Part shown: in pieces, positions 15,901 to 27,601 of the stretch
Layout of the letters: each line of letters starts with the position of its first letter
How positions within the stretch are numbered: the stretch's first letter is position 1
Assembly (NCBI RefSeq): GCF_015832195.1
Contig: NC_052046.1
Coordinates: forward strand, 41,550,473-41,614,472
Source of the DNA: Motacilla alba alba
Lineage: Eukaryota; Chordata; Aves; Passeriformes; Motacillidae
Length of the DNA: 64,000 bases
Direction: 5' to 3'
Made by a program: the position numbers and the translations under genes
The notes under the pieces: generated by a model
Database searches by the model: none
Seen by the model: only the letters and a program-made list of their open reading frames with translations
Told to the model about the DNA's origin: nothing

Positions 15901-18900
15901 AGGAGCTGAAGAAGCAATCTGGTGTGCTGCACCATTGTCTTCTGCAACTGGCTTTCTACATTCACCACAAGATCTGCAACTGAGTACAAAACTGCATGAA
16001 TGCAGTAAGAGTTTTATTTACATTGTCAGTATGGACTATCAACTTGTCTATGGTATGCTTCAGTCTCTTCTTTTACAAGGTTTAAAATTCCAAACAGTGA
16101 TTGTTTTTAAGGTATAAATTTTAATAAAACCTTCAAATGCTCACAACTTATCAATCGTGGACTCTGGAAGCAAACTGTAGAAATGCAAAGTAAATAAAAA
16201 TGTGTTAAAAATAAAGAGTTATTGCTTAGTTTAATAAAAAATAAGGTGTTCTTAAAAAATAAGTTCTAAGCTTACCTCCCAAAATAGTAGTGTCTTCCTA
16301 ATATCTTGCATAAAAGAAATCTGATCACCTGTACCATATTGGGTAGATCAAAATGCACTTAGAATTAAAGACACTGAAAAATAATTATTTCATATGCTTA
16401 GTTAAGTGGTCCTGTTTATGTTTGCATTATTTTGGATACCAAAGTGGATTTGAAGCATTTCTCACATTTTCAAAACATATTTACAGATTGCCTTCAAATA
16501 ATAAGCCCCTACAGTCCATAAGCTATGTATTTATCACACAGTTATCATTACATACCTTCAAAAATTAATTAATCCAGATGGTAATGCCTTGGTTAAGACA
16601 TAAAGCCTTTTATTAGGAGTAATTAACATAGCTTAGTGACCCACATGTCTAAACACTGGTTTTTGGATTACATACCATACACAGTAATCACCTGGTACTT
16701 GCCTCATTTTTAAAATGTCCTGCAAACTTTGGCTTTGTTTATTTTCACAGGGAAAAGCTTTTGAAGACTTTAAAGGGATCTGTAAGCAATAAGGATCTAG
16801 TTAATAGAGTCTATGGGATTTCCAAAAGACTTCTCACCACGTCTCCTGAAGCAGACTTATTTTGAAAGAAACCTTAAGCCTTAAAAGAAGGCTTAAGCCT
16901 AAAACAAGAACTTCACTTTTAGGTTTGATAAATAATTAACAGACGGGAAGGAAATTGGAGAAGGGAGTATGAGTTAATGGTTAACTCCTGGAATGGAGGA
17001 AACTTGCCACTACAATTCTGCAGAGATCAGTGCTGGGACCTGGGCTATCCAGTGCATTCCTAAATGTAACCTTGTGAAAAAAGGGAACCCGGTGAAGACT
17101 GAGATGAGCAACTTTGCTGCTGATGCTATGTTAGACAGGCCAGTAAGGACACGCTCTGCACTTTATTAGACTGAATGGCAAATAACATCACAAATTCAAC
17201 ACACACAAACACCTGAAATCCATGCAGTAAAAAAAAAAGATGAAGGATTTAAAATATTGCAACATGAGGACCCTGACTCATGTATTTATAAAGTATGACA
17301 AATGCCTCTTTTCTAACAGGACAGGTACTTATTGAATTCTATAAAGTTACTTAAGTTTTTAAGATGTTATTGGTAGCGTTTCAAACTGTGAGTTGACACA
17401 GGCAGGCAGCCAGAACACCTACAAACTTGCAATTAGAAGAAAACCAATAAATTTATTTCCATTTATCTTGCTAATGAGGAGATCCCCAGAGCAGTGCCAG
17501 GCAGAGGCACACAAGCAGAGATGGTTCACTCTAGAGGAACACTGGACTGTGGTACTCAGAGGCTTATCAAGAGTTATTTCCAACTGCAAAGTCACTTGAG
17601 TGATTTACAATCCTTCTCAACAGTCTTCCAAGCTTTAACCTGTTCTTTAACCTCAACACAAACCTAACAGGAGAGCTTCAATTTTGGCTATGTGGCTGTG
17701 TGACTAGAAGCATATTTATTTACCCCCCCATATCTATACACAATATGTGAGGTTTTAGTTAGACAAAAGGAGAGGTAGTAATGACATTTTGGGTTACAAA
17801 AAATGTATCAGAATGCCTACTGATAAAAAAATCAAAACCAAAAATCAGCGATTGAACAACTACCTCACTATTAAGTGCAAGAGTTACACTCAGTGAGTTT
17901 GCTGACATAGCATTTTAAGGCAGTAGCTCCATTTAAATATACTTTGGTTGTAAAGAGCAGCTTGAAAAGAGATTTTGGAGCAAGACTATTCTCTTGATAT
18001 TGTAAGGGAGGCATAACACCAAAACAGGAGTGAAAAATCTGCTATGCCACAATTAATCTATATACTCTGTGCAAGGAAAACCAGCAAGATGGCTTTAATG
18101 ATAACTACACATAAGCTGCTGAAGAATGAATCTAGAAAATATATAAGCAGTTAATATATACAGATCACAAATATGGTGAATTCCATAATTTCTGCCTTCC
18201 CTGGATATTAAAATTACATTTTTTATCATTCAATCATAAATTCTGTAATCTGTGCAGACCAACATACTTTTTTTTGCTACACTCTATGAAAGTATTGGTT
18301 CAAATGTAAAAAATTGACAAGTGCTTTGGTATCTCATGAAAAAGCTATTTTTGATAAGCACTTAAAAACTGTCACATTTACATGGCAGTTTAATCAGTGG
18401 TTGAAACTGCACAAGCTTTAAGTTAATGTCTGTAATATTTTGGGGTATTTCTACATTACTTTTTTCTCCATGAACAAGGGATTACAATTCTCTCGGAAAT
18501 ACAGAGAGAGACTAACTTGGACACTGAGAAAAAAAATTGTAAGAGGCCCTGAATTTATTTTTCCATTCAAGGAAAAATACAAGTGTACCTCTTCAAGCAA
18601 CTATTTCCATAAAAGTAGCTTTTAGTAAAATATGTGACCAGTTTAACATTAAATGGAAATCTTATCTGCACTACTTACTTATCTAACAGATTTATGTGTA
18701 ATATCTCCCTCAAAGCACAAGCACTTACCTTTTTATTGATAAGGAACCTCTGGGGCTCAGATATAGTCCAAAACCTCATACTTTGGATGTAGTTTAACAG
18801 TCATTAAGATCACTGTCACCTATACTAAACTAGACATACTAAGTAATATACCTTGTAAGGAAATAATTGTCTTGTACTCTTCATGAACAGTTAGAGAAGA

Positions 18901-20614
18901 ATCTAGAAGTTCAGTTTCAGGGTATTAAAAAATGCATATATGAATAAGAAATTACATTCACATTTCTGGGTATTATTCCTACAAAGGACAGCAGCAGTAC
19001 TCAAGTATTCATTGTCTCTCTGACATCATCTATGTAAAAAAAAAAGTTTGCACAGCTGTGGTGAAGGTATAGGTTGAACATTTTTGCAGACATACATGAT
19101 TTTTTTCACAGCATCTTATTTAAAAAACATACAAACAAACAGAAATAAACAAATTAGAAAAAAAATTAGTCCAGTGTTTATGTATTGTAAAAGGAAAAAT
19201 ATCCTATAAAATCTAGGATTGATGGTTAGGGAGCTGGCATTCATGACCTGAGAAATGGTGCAGGAGGAAGGCTGTTTTCTTTGTGTCAAAAGCTAATGGT
19301 GAGGTGCAGGCATAGAAGGTTTTGCTGCCTTAGCTCTGGTAATTAGAGAAAGGTGGGCTCAAATTCCTCCTGACATTGTGGAGCAGAATGATCAAAGGCA
19401 GCTGTGAAAAAAGTTTGCAGCAAAGAAAATTCCACCCCCTATAGTCAGCTGGTTAGAGAGAAAGAGAGGCGATGTCTATCAAAATTAGAATACAGATAAG
19501 AAGGAGCAAGAACAGAGATGTGTAACTGCATGAATAGCAACTTAACATGTATCTTGAACAGGATTTCTAGCAACTACTGACTCCATCGACCATTATGTTA
19601 CATTGTTTTCAGTTCCCAGGACATTCTTGAGGCAAGCAGAAGTACTCAATTGCCTAGTCAGTGTTACATAGTCGACATCTAATTAGTTACATTATGCTTT
19701 ATTAAATTATTTTCATATCCCCCCCATCTCCTTATTTCTCCTCAAATGATTATGGAAATATACATTGCTGCCTAAACATGGACAGGCAATGGCGTCATGG
19801 ATCCTGATTTAGTGGAGCGCAGATAGTATTGCAGTATAATAAGTTTAAAATTCTTATGAATCAGTTTTTAAATGTTAAAAACTCACACTGTGGCCCCATA
19901 CAGAGAGCAGGCAGGAAATAAATTTACAGAAGCTGAGTGTATAAAATGTTGTATTTTCAATAGTAGGAAAGTGGAAAGTATTATACAGAAGTAGAAAGTG
20001 AGACAGGGCAGCAAAGAGAGCTGGAAGAACCTTCCAGGTCAGAGAGGAGTTCACACACGTTTCTCTCTGATGATAGACATAAAGGAGGTGAGATAAAAGG
20101 AGAGAAGAAAAAAAAGCAGATGGAATCATGCTCATATACACAAATAAGTGAAGCAGTAGCTGAGGGGCTGCAGGACTGTTTCATGATCTTTGAGAAATAT
20201 AAAACGTAACGGCACCACTGTGTAAATTCTGTACAAAAAGGAAATTTTGCTTTTACGCAAGGAAACAATTGTGGTGACTTTTTACCCAGCTTGCTGTGTT
20301 TATGGCACATGAACCTAGTGCAATTAGTTATCCAGTTTTGTTACATACATGTAGTAGATCTTTATTGAAGCATGTGCTATTTAGCTAATAGAGGTAGACA
20401 GCTGCAATCCAAGTTACCACAAACTTTTAATACTGTTTTTATACTGTTGTTATGTCCAAGCATTAATTAGAGGTGAAGCTAAGCCTCACTTTAGCAAATC
20501 TGGCTACTAGAAGCTGACACTTCTTTCTCATTGAGAATGAAGAATGAATCAAAGCCTTCTAACGTTTGCAGTAAATTATTTCCCCTTGAACATGGAAAAC
20601 ACAGATCAAAGTAT
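15901..20614. other. AT-rich intergenic stretch without recognised genes
   Basis: No exon with recognisable coding content, splice borders or RNA gene was found. The only interpretable piece is a decayed CR1-like stretch (listed separately). The rest is AT-rich sequence with many short A and T runs. Confidence 0.5.
16977..17190 (+). mobile_element. Probable decayed CR1 ORF2 fragment
   Basis: The blocks 'gagatcagtgctgggacctg' and 'agcaactttgctgctgatgc' resemble the CR1 reverse-transcriptase region, where the normal sense sequence encodes GSVLGP and KFADD. The stretch between is diverged and frame-shifted, so this is only a relic. A repeat-library search would settle it. Confidence 0.45.
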
Positions 20615-20619
20615 CTTTG

Positions 20620-22021
20620 TGTCATGGTTTGGCCGCTGGCCCAATGCCAGTGCCCCCATGAAAACCTATTCTCCCCTGGTGTCTGCTGTGAGATGCGATC
20701 AGAGACAGAGCAAAGCAGGCCTCCACTTGTGAACAAGGAGAAAAAAACTTTATTATCATACAATTATAAAATGAACACACAGAGCAGAATGGAAACCTTT
20801 CAAACATTTTCTCCTCCCCCCACTCAATTTCTCACAGAATAACACAAAACCTTAGATCTTTATCCAGTCCATCACCCTTCAAATAATCAACTCAGTCCAT
20901 CTCCACTCTTCCAACAATCCCCTCTCATTTCATCAAGGAGAGAGGAGCCCCTCTTGCACCACAGGTAAATTCCCCTGGAAACACAGCCGAGTCCAGCTGT
21001 GTTTCCCCATCATTCAGCAACCACCTTCGTGACTTCTTCCTTCCATGTTCAGTGCTCTCACCACTGCACATGGACCAGAGCTGCTTTTAGGGTTTCCCTT
21101 TTCAAGGATGCTTTGCCCAGTTCCAGGAGAAAATGACAGTCTCTCACCTTTTCGGGACACTAGTCCCTCCCAATATTTCACCCCCTGGGGCCGAGGGGTC
21201 TCGAGAGCACCATCACCTCCTCACCTGTCGTCTCCGCTCACATCACTCCTTTGGCACCAAGCCACCGCCTCCCCCTAAAATGCAGTCTCTGTATTACAGG
21301 AAAGGTTCTGTCCATGGCCATACAAGAAAAGTCCAGCCAAAAGCCACTCCATCATCTCCTCCACCTAGGATTTTTCTCAACTTCTCACGGTCATTCTCCA
21401 ACCTTAACAGCTTTCATCACACTTGCGTATTTCCTCTTATCCGTCTCTCTCCTCCTTCAACTCCCAGAGGATCAGCATTTGCAAGGTTTCCATCGTCCCA
21501 CAGAAGGGTTAAAATCACAGTCTCTACTCATCCCGAACTCCCACGCTGGCTCTGCGCCGGGCACTCTTCCCTTGCCGCCCCCCTTCTCTTCCTCGGCCAG
21601 GCCGGTGCTATCAAGTTTCAAGGTAGCACTGGCACCTCTCTCTTTCTCTCTCTCTCCTGAGGAAGGGGGGGCTGCCCGGTGCCTCTCCGAGTTCTTCCAC
21701 CCTTCCATAATCTGTGGGGGACTCACTCTTGTCCAAGCCATTGCCTCCCTTCCTTGCCCAAGGCTCCGGCCCACCTCCCTTGGCCTCGTGGCTTCGCCTT
21801 CCCCGCCCAGCCTGCAGCTGGGCAGGGGAGGTCTGAACTCTTCCATCCACCGGAACCAAGAGAGAGAGTTCTCCTGGGAGTTCCTCGCTTTTAACCCCTG
21901 TGTTCTCAGAGGCGGATCCATATCCTCAATGGTCAAACCAGGTGCCAATATCCACATCTGAGCACCTATTGGTTTGACCACCACCACCTCCCAAAACCTC
22001 ACTTCCTCTCAAACCACGACA
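20620..22021 (-). mobile_element. Solo LTR of an endogenous retrovirus, copy A (1,402 bp)
   Basis: Bounded by imperfect inverted ends (TGTCATGGTTT ... AAACCACGACA) and flanked by a perfect 5-bp target duplication CTTTG at 20615-20619 and 22022-22026. Together these define a complete solo LTR. An AATAAA on the minus strand (20749-20754), about 130 bp from the left end, suggests the U3-R-U5 order reads on the minus strand. There are no internal retroviral genes. A second copy at 43,878-45,197 is highly similar throughout. A 5-bp duplication fits ERVL- or ERV1-type elements, but the family cannot be named from sequence alone. Confidence 0.9.
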
Positions 22022-22026
22022 CTTTG

Positions 22027-24214
22027 CCACCTTGCGTGTCCTACTTTTCTGAAATATCAACTATGCTTTTCTCATTCCAGATACTGCTGTCACTTTATGT
22101 TTGAGAGGTGAGGTCCCTTTCCTCTTTGACCAATATTGATTTTCCAATGAGAAAGCTAACCAATAATTTCCATTGATATTGCTTTGATATTGATATTTGA
22201 AAAAGAGCATGATTCATTTTTAAGCTCTCTACTTATTACATTGCTACTGATAATGTTCTAAATTGGGAAAAAAAGAAAAAATGAACAGAAAAGGTTTTAT
22301 AAATATTTTATAAATAGAAGCACTAAAAGAATTTTGGTTTTATTAGGAAGGCAACCCAGTCACCTAAACTAGCAATCTCCACTCAATTTTTGTGCCTTAT
22401 GCCAAATACGGGTGTGGAGTATTTTTTTGTGTAATGAATAATTGATCTAAAAGAGAACCTGGCATTCTTGTTACTTATTCTAGCTCTGATGAGTGTACAG
22501 CTTGCCTTTCTTTTAAATTTCTTCTTTATAAATAAAGCAGAAATACAAATATACATAAATCATATTTCAGTTGCATTCTCTTCAATTATTAATTTCTCAT
22601 CAATTTGCATGACCTGTATAATGTTCTCACTGAACATTAAGAAGGCAAAAAACATTATGAGAAGGCAAAGAAAACCTTTAATTTAGGTTATTTTTCTAAG
22701 AACTCTTCTTACAATGATATGAAATACAAGGAAAAAAACCCTTCCTTAACTTAATATTTAAATTTTAAACCCACAATTGGATTTAGTGGCAGGTGAAAGC
22801 TCTTTACTGAACTAAGGGAACTTAACAGTTATATGTTTATCTGCCTCTTTTCCCGTGATTACCATGGATCCATTTAATCCATTTATGCTGCCAAAGGGAA
22901 TATATTGCTTGTGTTACACATACAGAAATGCAGAACAAAAATTACCAGTGTAAAAAGCAGTATTATATTCTGATAGTGCTCAGGAGATCAGCATCAAGGT
23001 GAGGTCTCCCCAAAATTTACAAAATATCACTGAGTACAAATCTGTTATTTAAGTGAAACACCTGAACAACTGAGCAGTTTTTATTTGACACGATCATCCC
23101 TTCTCATTAGTCTCCATTAAATAAAATGCAAGACAACAGTGTTTGATGCAATATGATTAGAGTATCTAATTATGTCATATCATTTGTAGAGGTTGTAAAA
23201 CTGTTATCTTTGTTTTTCTAAAGTTATCTTTGTAACTCTGGTTTTTATGGTTCAAGATAGTTTATTTAATATTTAAGGTTACCTTAGGACTATCTAGTTT
23301 TTCTACACTATATATGAGCTCTTTAAGTGAACTATAGTAAACTTCTCTTGGATATGCCCATACATTTACCCATGTAATGGCATGAACTGCAAAATGCCAA
23401 AATGTTTTTAATGAGAGGTTTTTGTCCTCTTTTACTAAGGCACACAGAACAATACAAACGTAGAATGTTACCACCAGATATTTTTTTTCATGTTTACAAG
23501 TTAAACCCAGAAACACAACTCTCTCCCCTCTGACATACAGCTAATATATCCCAAATATAATCCCAGCTCTTAAATTTACCATCAGGCCACTTCAAAGCAA
23601 AATAAATAATTTCAGAAGTGCCATACACAAAGTCAATGTGCTATTTCATAAATGCTGCAAGTGTGGAGGTAACAACCAAGGTAAGTATACAGAACTTATC
23701 TCCCCTAATATACGGAAAATATCTCCCCTAAGTAAAGGTCACATCATAATAGCTTCTGTAAATTCATAGTGGAAAAATAACTCTCAAGAATACAGGGTAT
23801 TGCATTAAATTACATCAATATTTACATAACAGATAAATAATACTGGATTTGGGCTAACTAATTTTGAGGTTATACATGACAGACATAACCCTTCTACATA
23901 TTTATTATCAAAAAATATTATTCATGCTCCAGACGAATATATCAAAAATGTTTTGCATTGTTGTCTTCACTGAGTTTCAACAGGGAATAGAATACCTTAA
24001 TAGCAGAACTGGTCAAAATGTCATTTAACTTTCACAAAAATCATATGCCTTTATCTGTAGTAGAAAAGAATGGGAAATTGTTTATTGCATCACCTGAAAA
24101 ACCTTGCAAATCACATCCAGAGAGCTTCTTGCATGAACATAACTCTGTTCTTTATTCTGCAAGGAATTTACAACATTCAAAGTAACAGGAAAGGGTAGGA
24201 GAGGGCTCTTACCC
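22027..24214. other. AT-rich intergenic stretch, nothing recognised
   Basis: No coding exon, RNA gene or identifiable repeat could be supported here. The few open frames are short, AT-rich and lack splice context. Confidence 0.5.
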
Positions 24215-24475
24215 TTTTGAAGATAGGAGTGACATTTGCTTTCTCCAGGTTTTGGGCAGTGCCCACAGTTGCTGCAATTGGTCAAAGGTTGCTGAGAGGG
24301 GCCTCACAGTTACATCTGCCAACTTCCTCAACACCCAGTATTTCATGGGTGCATCCTATCAGGGCCCACGGACTTAATTATTTCTAGTTTGCTGAAGTAT
24401 TCCCTGACCTAATCCTCTTGCACCAATGCCAAATCCCTTCCAACTTCAACTATGCTGTGATTCTGTGTTCTGTGT
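24215..24475. mobile_element. CR1-like LINE fragment
   Basis: Contains the CR1-type blocks 'gacatttgctttctccaggt', 'catctgccaacttcctcaac' and 'gggtgcatcctatcagggcc', which read as the reverse complement of CR1 ORF2. It ends with 'cccttccaacttcaactatg...gtgattctgtg', which resembles a CR1 3' tail on the plus strand, so two nested or rearranged fragments are possible. Confidence 0.65.
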
Positions 24476-25234
24476 GTTCTCTACAGACAGCCTCTGGCTC
24501 TTTGAGTCATAAGAGCATTACATTCAGAGGAGTAAGCAGATCAGGATTGTGTAGTAAAGAAAAAGACAAAAGGAGATAAAGAAGCAGAGACAGCAATCAA
24601 TATTGTAGAAGAGCAGCAAGCATAGTAAATATTGGAAAGGTTCTGCTTGTTGTAAGATTGTTGAAAATAACTGCTAGTCCTTCTGAAGAGGAGGGTTCGG
24701 GCTACTGGTCACAGTTTATGGCAATCTATTGAACAGAATAAAATCCTTTACTGAATGGAGAGGTCCGTATAGCCAGAGGGGACACCACAGCAGATGCTAC
24801 TGCTCTGACAAAAGCAGCAGATCAAGAAACTGATAAAGTAACATCACTGGGCCACTTCTGGAGAAAACAGCAGGATAAAAAGTGAAAAATCTGCTGGATA
24901 AAGGAAATACAAAACTTGGTATGGAGAGTACAGTTTAGGAGCTTGCAAGTCTAGTGAGAGAAAATGACCTTGACAAAACTATCATAAATCAGTGACTGCT
25001 ACACAAATGAATACAGCCTTTCAGGGTATCTAGCATGCAGTGAGACAAGTGTAACAAAGTGTTACAAAAAGAAAAAAAGGATGAGAAGTCCAAGTGTGGT
25101 CACAGTCTGTGAAGGAAAACTGATGGACACAATGAGGCCTCCTAAAAAGAAAAAGCAAAAGAACAAAGCACTGCAAATCTTAGTTGTCTACAGCTTCCTC
25201 ATTAGGGGAAGTGGAGGGGCAGGTACTGATCTCT
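24476..25234. other. Intergenic stretch, nothing recognised
   Basis: Moderately A-rich sequence without a recognisable gene, RNA or repeat. Short open frames lack any familiar domain or splice context. Confidence 0.45.
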
Positions 25235-25445
25235 TCTTTCTGGTGATCAGTGATAGAACCTAGGAAATGGCATGAAGATGTATCAGGGGATGTTTATGCT
25301 GGATTTCAGGAGAAGTTTCTACACCCAGAGGGTGGCTGGGGACTGGAACAGGTTCCCAGGGAAGTGGTTAAGGCACCAAGCCTGTCTGAGTTCAAGGAGT
25401 GTTTGGACAATGCTCTCAATAGCTGGCAGGCAGATTTGGAGCCTC
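25235..25445 (+). mobile_element. CR1 LINE 3' UTR-proximal fragment
   Basis: Matches the common avian CR1 stretch 'aggaaatggcatgaag ... cacccagagggtggctgggg ... ctggaacaggttcccaggga ... ttcaaggagtgtttggacaa' on the plus strand. The terminal tail is missing. The open frames across it are remnants. Confidence 0.75.
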
Positions 25446-26213
25446 TGCTGGAGAATATTTTATTGTTGCATGGCAGTACACAGGAAGAACAACTCTGGAT
25501 GATCAGGAACACTCAGCTACACAGAGGAAGAAAAGATGGGATTTATGGCTTCTGATGCAGTAACTGCAAAATGGCATCATGCTCAGCATTTAAAGTCAAG
25601 TGAGGAAGGAGGACTGGGAGGACATGCAGAGTTGTCGTGTTTGTCTTCCCAAGTAAACATTACACATGATGGAGTCCTACTTTCCTGGGAATGGCTGGAT
25701 ACCTGCCTGCGCATGGGAAGCAGTGAGTGAATTCCTTGCTTTGTTTTCCTTCTGTGTCCCGCTTTTGCGTTACCTATTACTGTCTTTATGTCAACCCAGG
25801 AGTTTTGTAACTTTTACTCTTCCAGCTCTTTCTCCCTTGCCCCTGGTAGTGGAATGAGAGAGTGGTTGCATGGTGCTTGGTTGATGACTTGGGTTAAACC
25901 ACAATGCCTTCTCATCCACTGCCATTGGCACGTGCCCACAACTTCAGGTCCCACTCCACTTACCATGCCTGCCGTGCTTCTGGAAACTGGTGCTTCTGGC
26001 CAGCTATTGTATTGGTGATCCTCAAAAACACCGGCAATGGAACCCCTCCCACAGATATAGGAAGGAGCTATAGTTGTCTCTCCAGAATAAGGTAAAAGGC
26101 ACAACCTTCTTTCTACTCCAGGAAGACCAAGATCCTGGTCTTGGTGGGATGTGCTATCCCATGAAATGTTCTCTTCAGTGAGACAGAGGTGCAGAAGAGA
26201 GACAGGGAAGAGA
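25446..26213. other. Intergenic stretch, nothing recognised
   Basis: No supported gene or repeat lies between the CR1 fragment and the GGAA satellite. Several overlapping short open frames occur on both strands, but none has a recognisable domain. Confidence 0.4.
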
Positions 26214-26945
26214 AAGTGGAAAAGGGAGGGGAGGGAGGGAGGGAGGGAGGAAGGAAGTGGCAGAAGGAAGTGGCAGAAAGAAATGGCGGAAGGAAGTGGC
26301 AGAAAGAAATGGCAGAAGGAAGTGGCGGAAGGAAGTGGCGGAAGGAAGTGGTGGAAGGATGTGGTGGAAGTGGCAGAAATGGCAGAAGGAAGTGGCAGAA
26401 GAAAGTAGAAAAGGAAGGAAGTGGCACGAGTGGTGGAAGTGTTGGAAGTGTTGGAAGTGTTGGAAGGAAGTGTCGGAAGGAAGGAAGTGTCGGAAGGAAG
26501 TGTCGGAAGGAAGGAAGGAAGTGTCGGAAGGAAGGAAGTGTCGGAAGGAAGTGTCAGAAGGAAGTGTCGGAAGGAAGGAAGTGGCAGAAGGAAGGCGGAA
26601 GTGGCGGAAGTGGCGGAAGTGGCGGAAGTGGCGGAAGTGGCGGAAGTGGCGGAAGTGGCGGAAGGAAGGAAGGAAGGAAGGAAGGAAGGAAGGAAGTGTC
26701 GGAAGGAAGTGTCGGAAGTGTCGGAAGGAAGTGTCGGAAGGAAGTGTCGGAAGGAAGGAAGGAAGGAAGTGTCGGAAGGAAGTGTCGGAAGTGTCGGAAG
26801 GAAGTGTCGGAAGGAAGTGTCGGAAGGAAGTGTCGGAAGGAAGTGTCGGAAGGAAGGAAGGAAGGAAGGAAGGAAGGAAGGAAGGAAGGAAGGAAGGAAG
26901 GAAGGAAGGAAGGAAGGAAGGAAGGAAGGAAGGAAGGAAGGGAGT
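26214..26945. repeat. GGAA / GGAAGTG(G/T)C satellite array
   Basis: A purine-only-like tandem region of about 0.73 kb. It begins with GGGA units, passes through arrays of GGAAGTGGCA, GGAAGTGGC and GGAAGTGTC units mixed with GGAA, and ends in a nearly pure (GGAA)n run of about 90 bp (about 26,850-26,941). The strand asymmetry is extreme (G and A on plus). All three plus frames and two minus frames stay open here only because the repeats lack stops; this is not coding. Confidence 0.95.
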
Positions 26946-27601
26946 TAGAATCACTCAATCAGCTAGACACTTCCTGACTTTGAGGATCAGCCAAGTGGCC
27001 AGCTAAGGAGTGTCTTCCTTGAAGCCCATTTCGTCATGCAAGTGTAGCTTTACAAGCAGCATCAAGGTCACTGTTTTCTTTTGCCAGAGTCGATCTGTTC
27101 TGAGTGCTGTGATCAGTCACAGAACTCTGGTTATCCCTGCAAAGTGGTGTTTGGATTCAGAGAAGGTGCTCTGATGCCCAGTGCCCTGTATGCTCTGGGA
27201 GGAACATGATCCTTTCAGTTACATATCCTGTCATGACTTGCAGGCAGGAGCCATCCTGACAGCCTGTTTGCCCAGAAACTCCTCTGACCAAGGGACCACA
27301 GGGTCCTTCCTGTCCCCTTGGCCAAAGAGAAAGGCAGTGCATGGAGCAACATGTTGATTCCATCTGTGCCTAGGCACCATTGGCCTTTCTTTGGCTCATT
27401 CTCCTATGTAAATGCACTGCTCCCTTTTCATTCAGAACCTCTTCCACTGTCACGGCTGCAGCAGGATTTCCTGCAGGAGGAGGTACCACCAACAGGGCGC
27501 TGGGGCTCCATGGATCTTTGGACTATGGAGGGTCATAGGGACAGGCCCCAGGTGAAGAGAGACAAAGCAGTGCCCAGTGACTGTGTCAGGGAAATAACAA
27601 T
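26946..27601. other. Stretch downstream of the RING gene, nothing recognised
   Basis: Sequence between the GGAA satellite and the stop codon of the minus-strand RING gene. It presumably contains that gene's 3' UTR. A minus-strand polyadenylation signal could not be placed with confidence. No other gene was recognised. Confidence 0.4.

Noticed and set aside
21133..21961. Open frames of up to 236 codons in the solo LTR
   Set aside because: They overlap in several frames within an LTR, are not preserved in the second copy, and LTRs of this kind carry no gene.
26175..26977. Long overlapping open frames (up to about 260 codons) on both strands
   Set aside because: They are translations of the GGAA/GGAAGTG satellite, which lacks stops in several frames; the products are pure low-complexity repeats.
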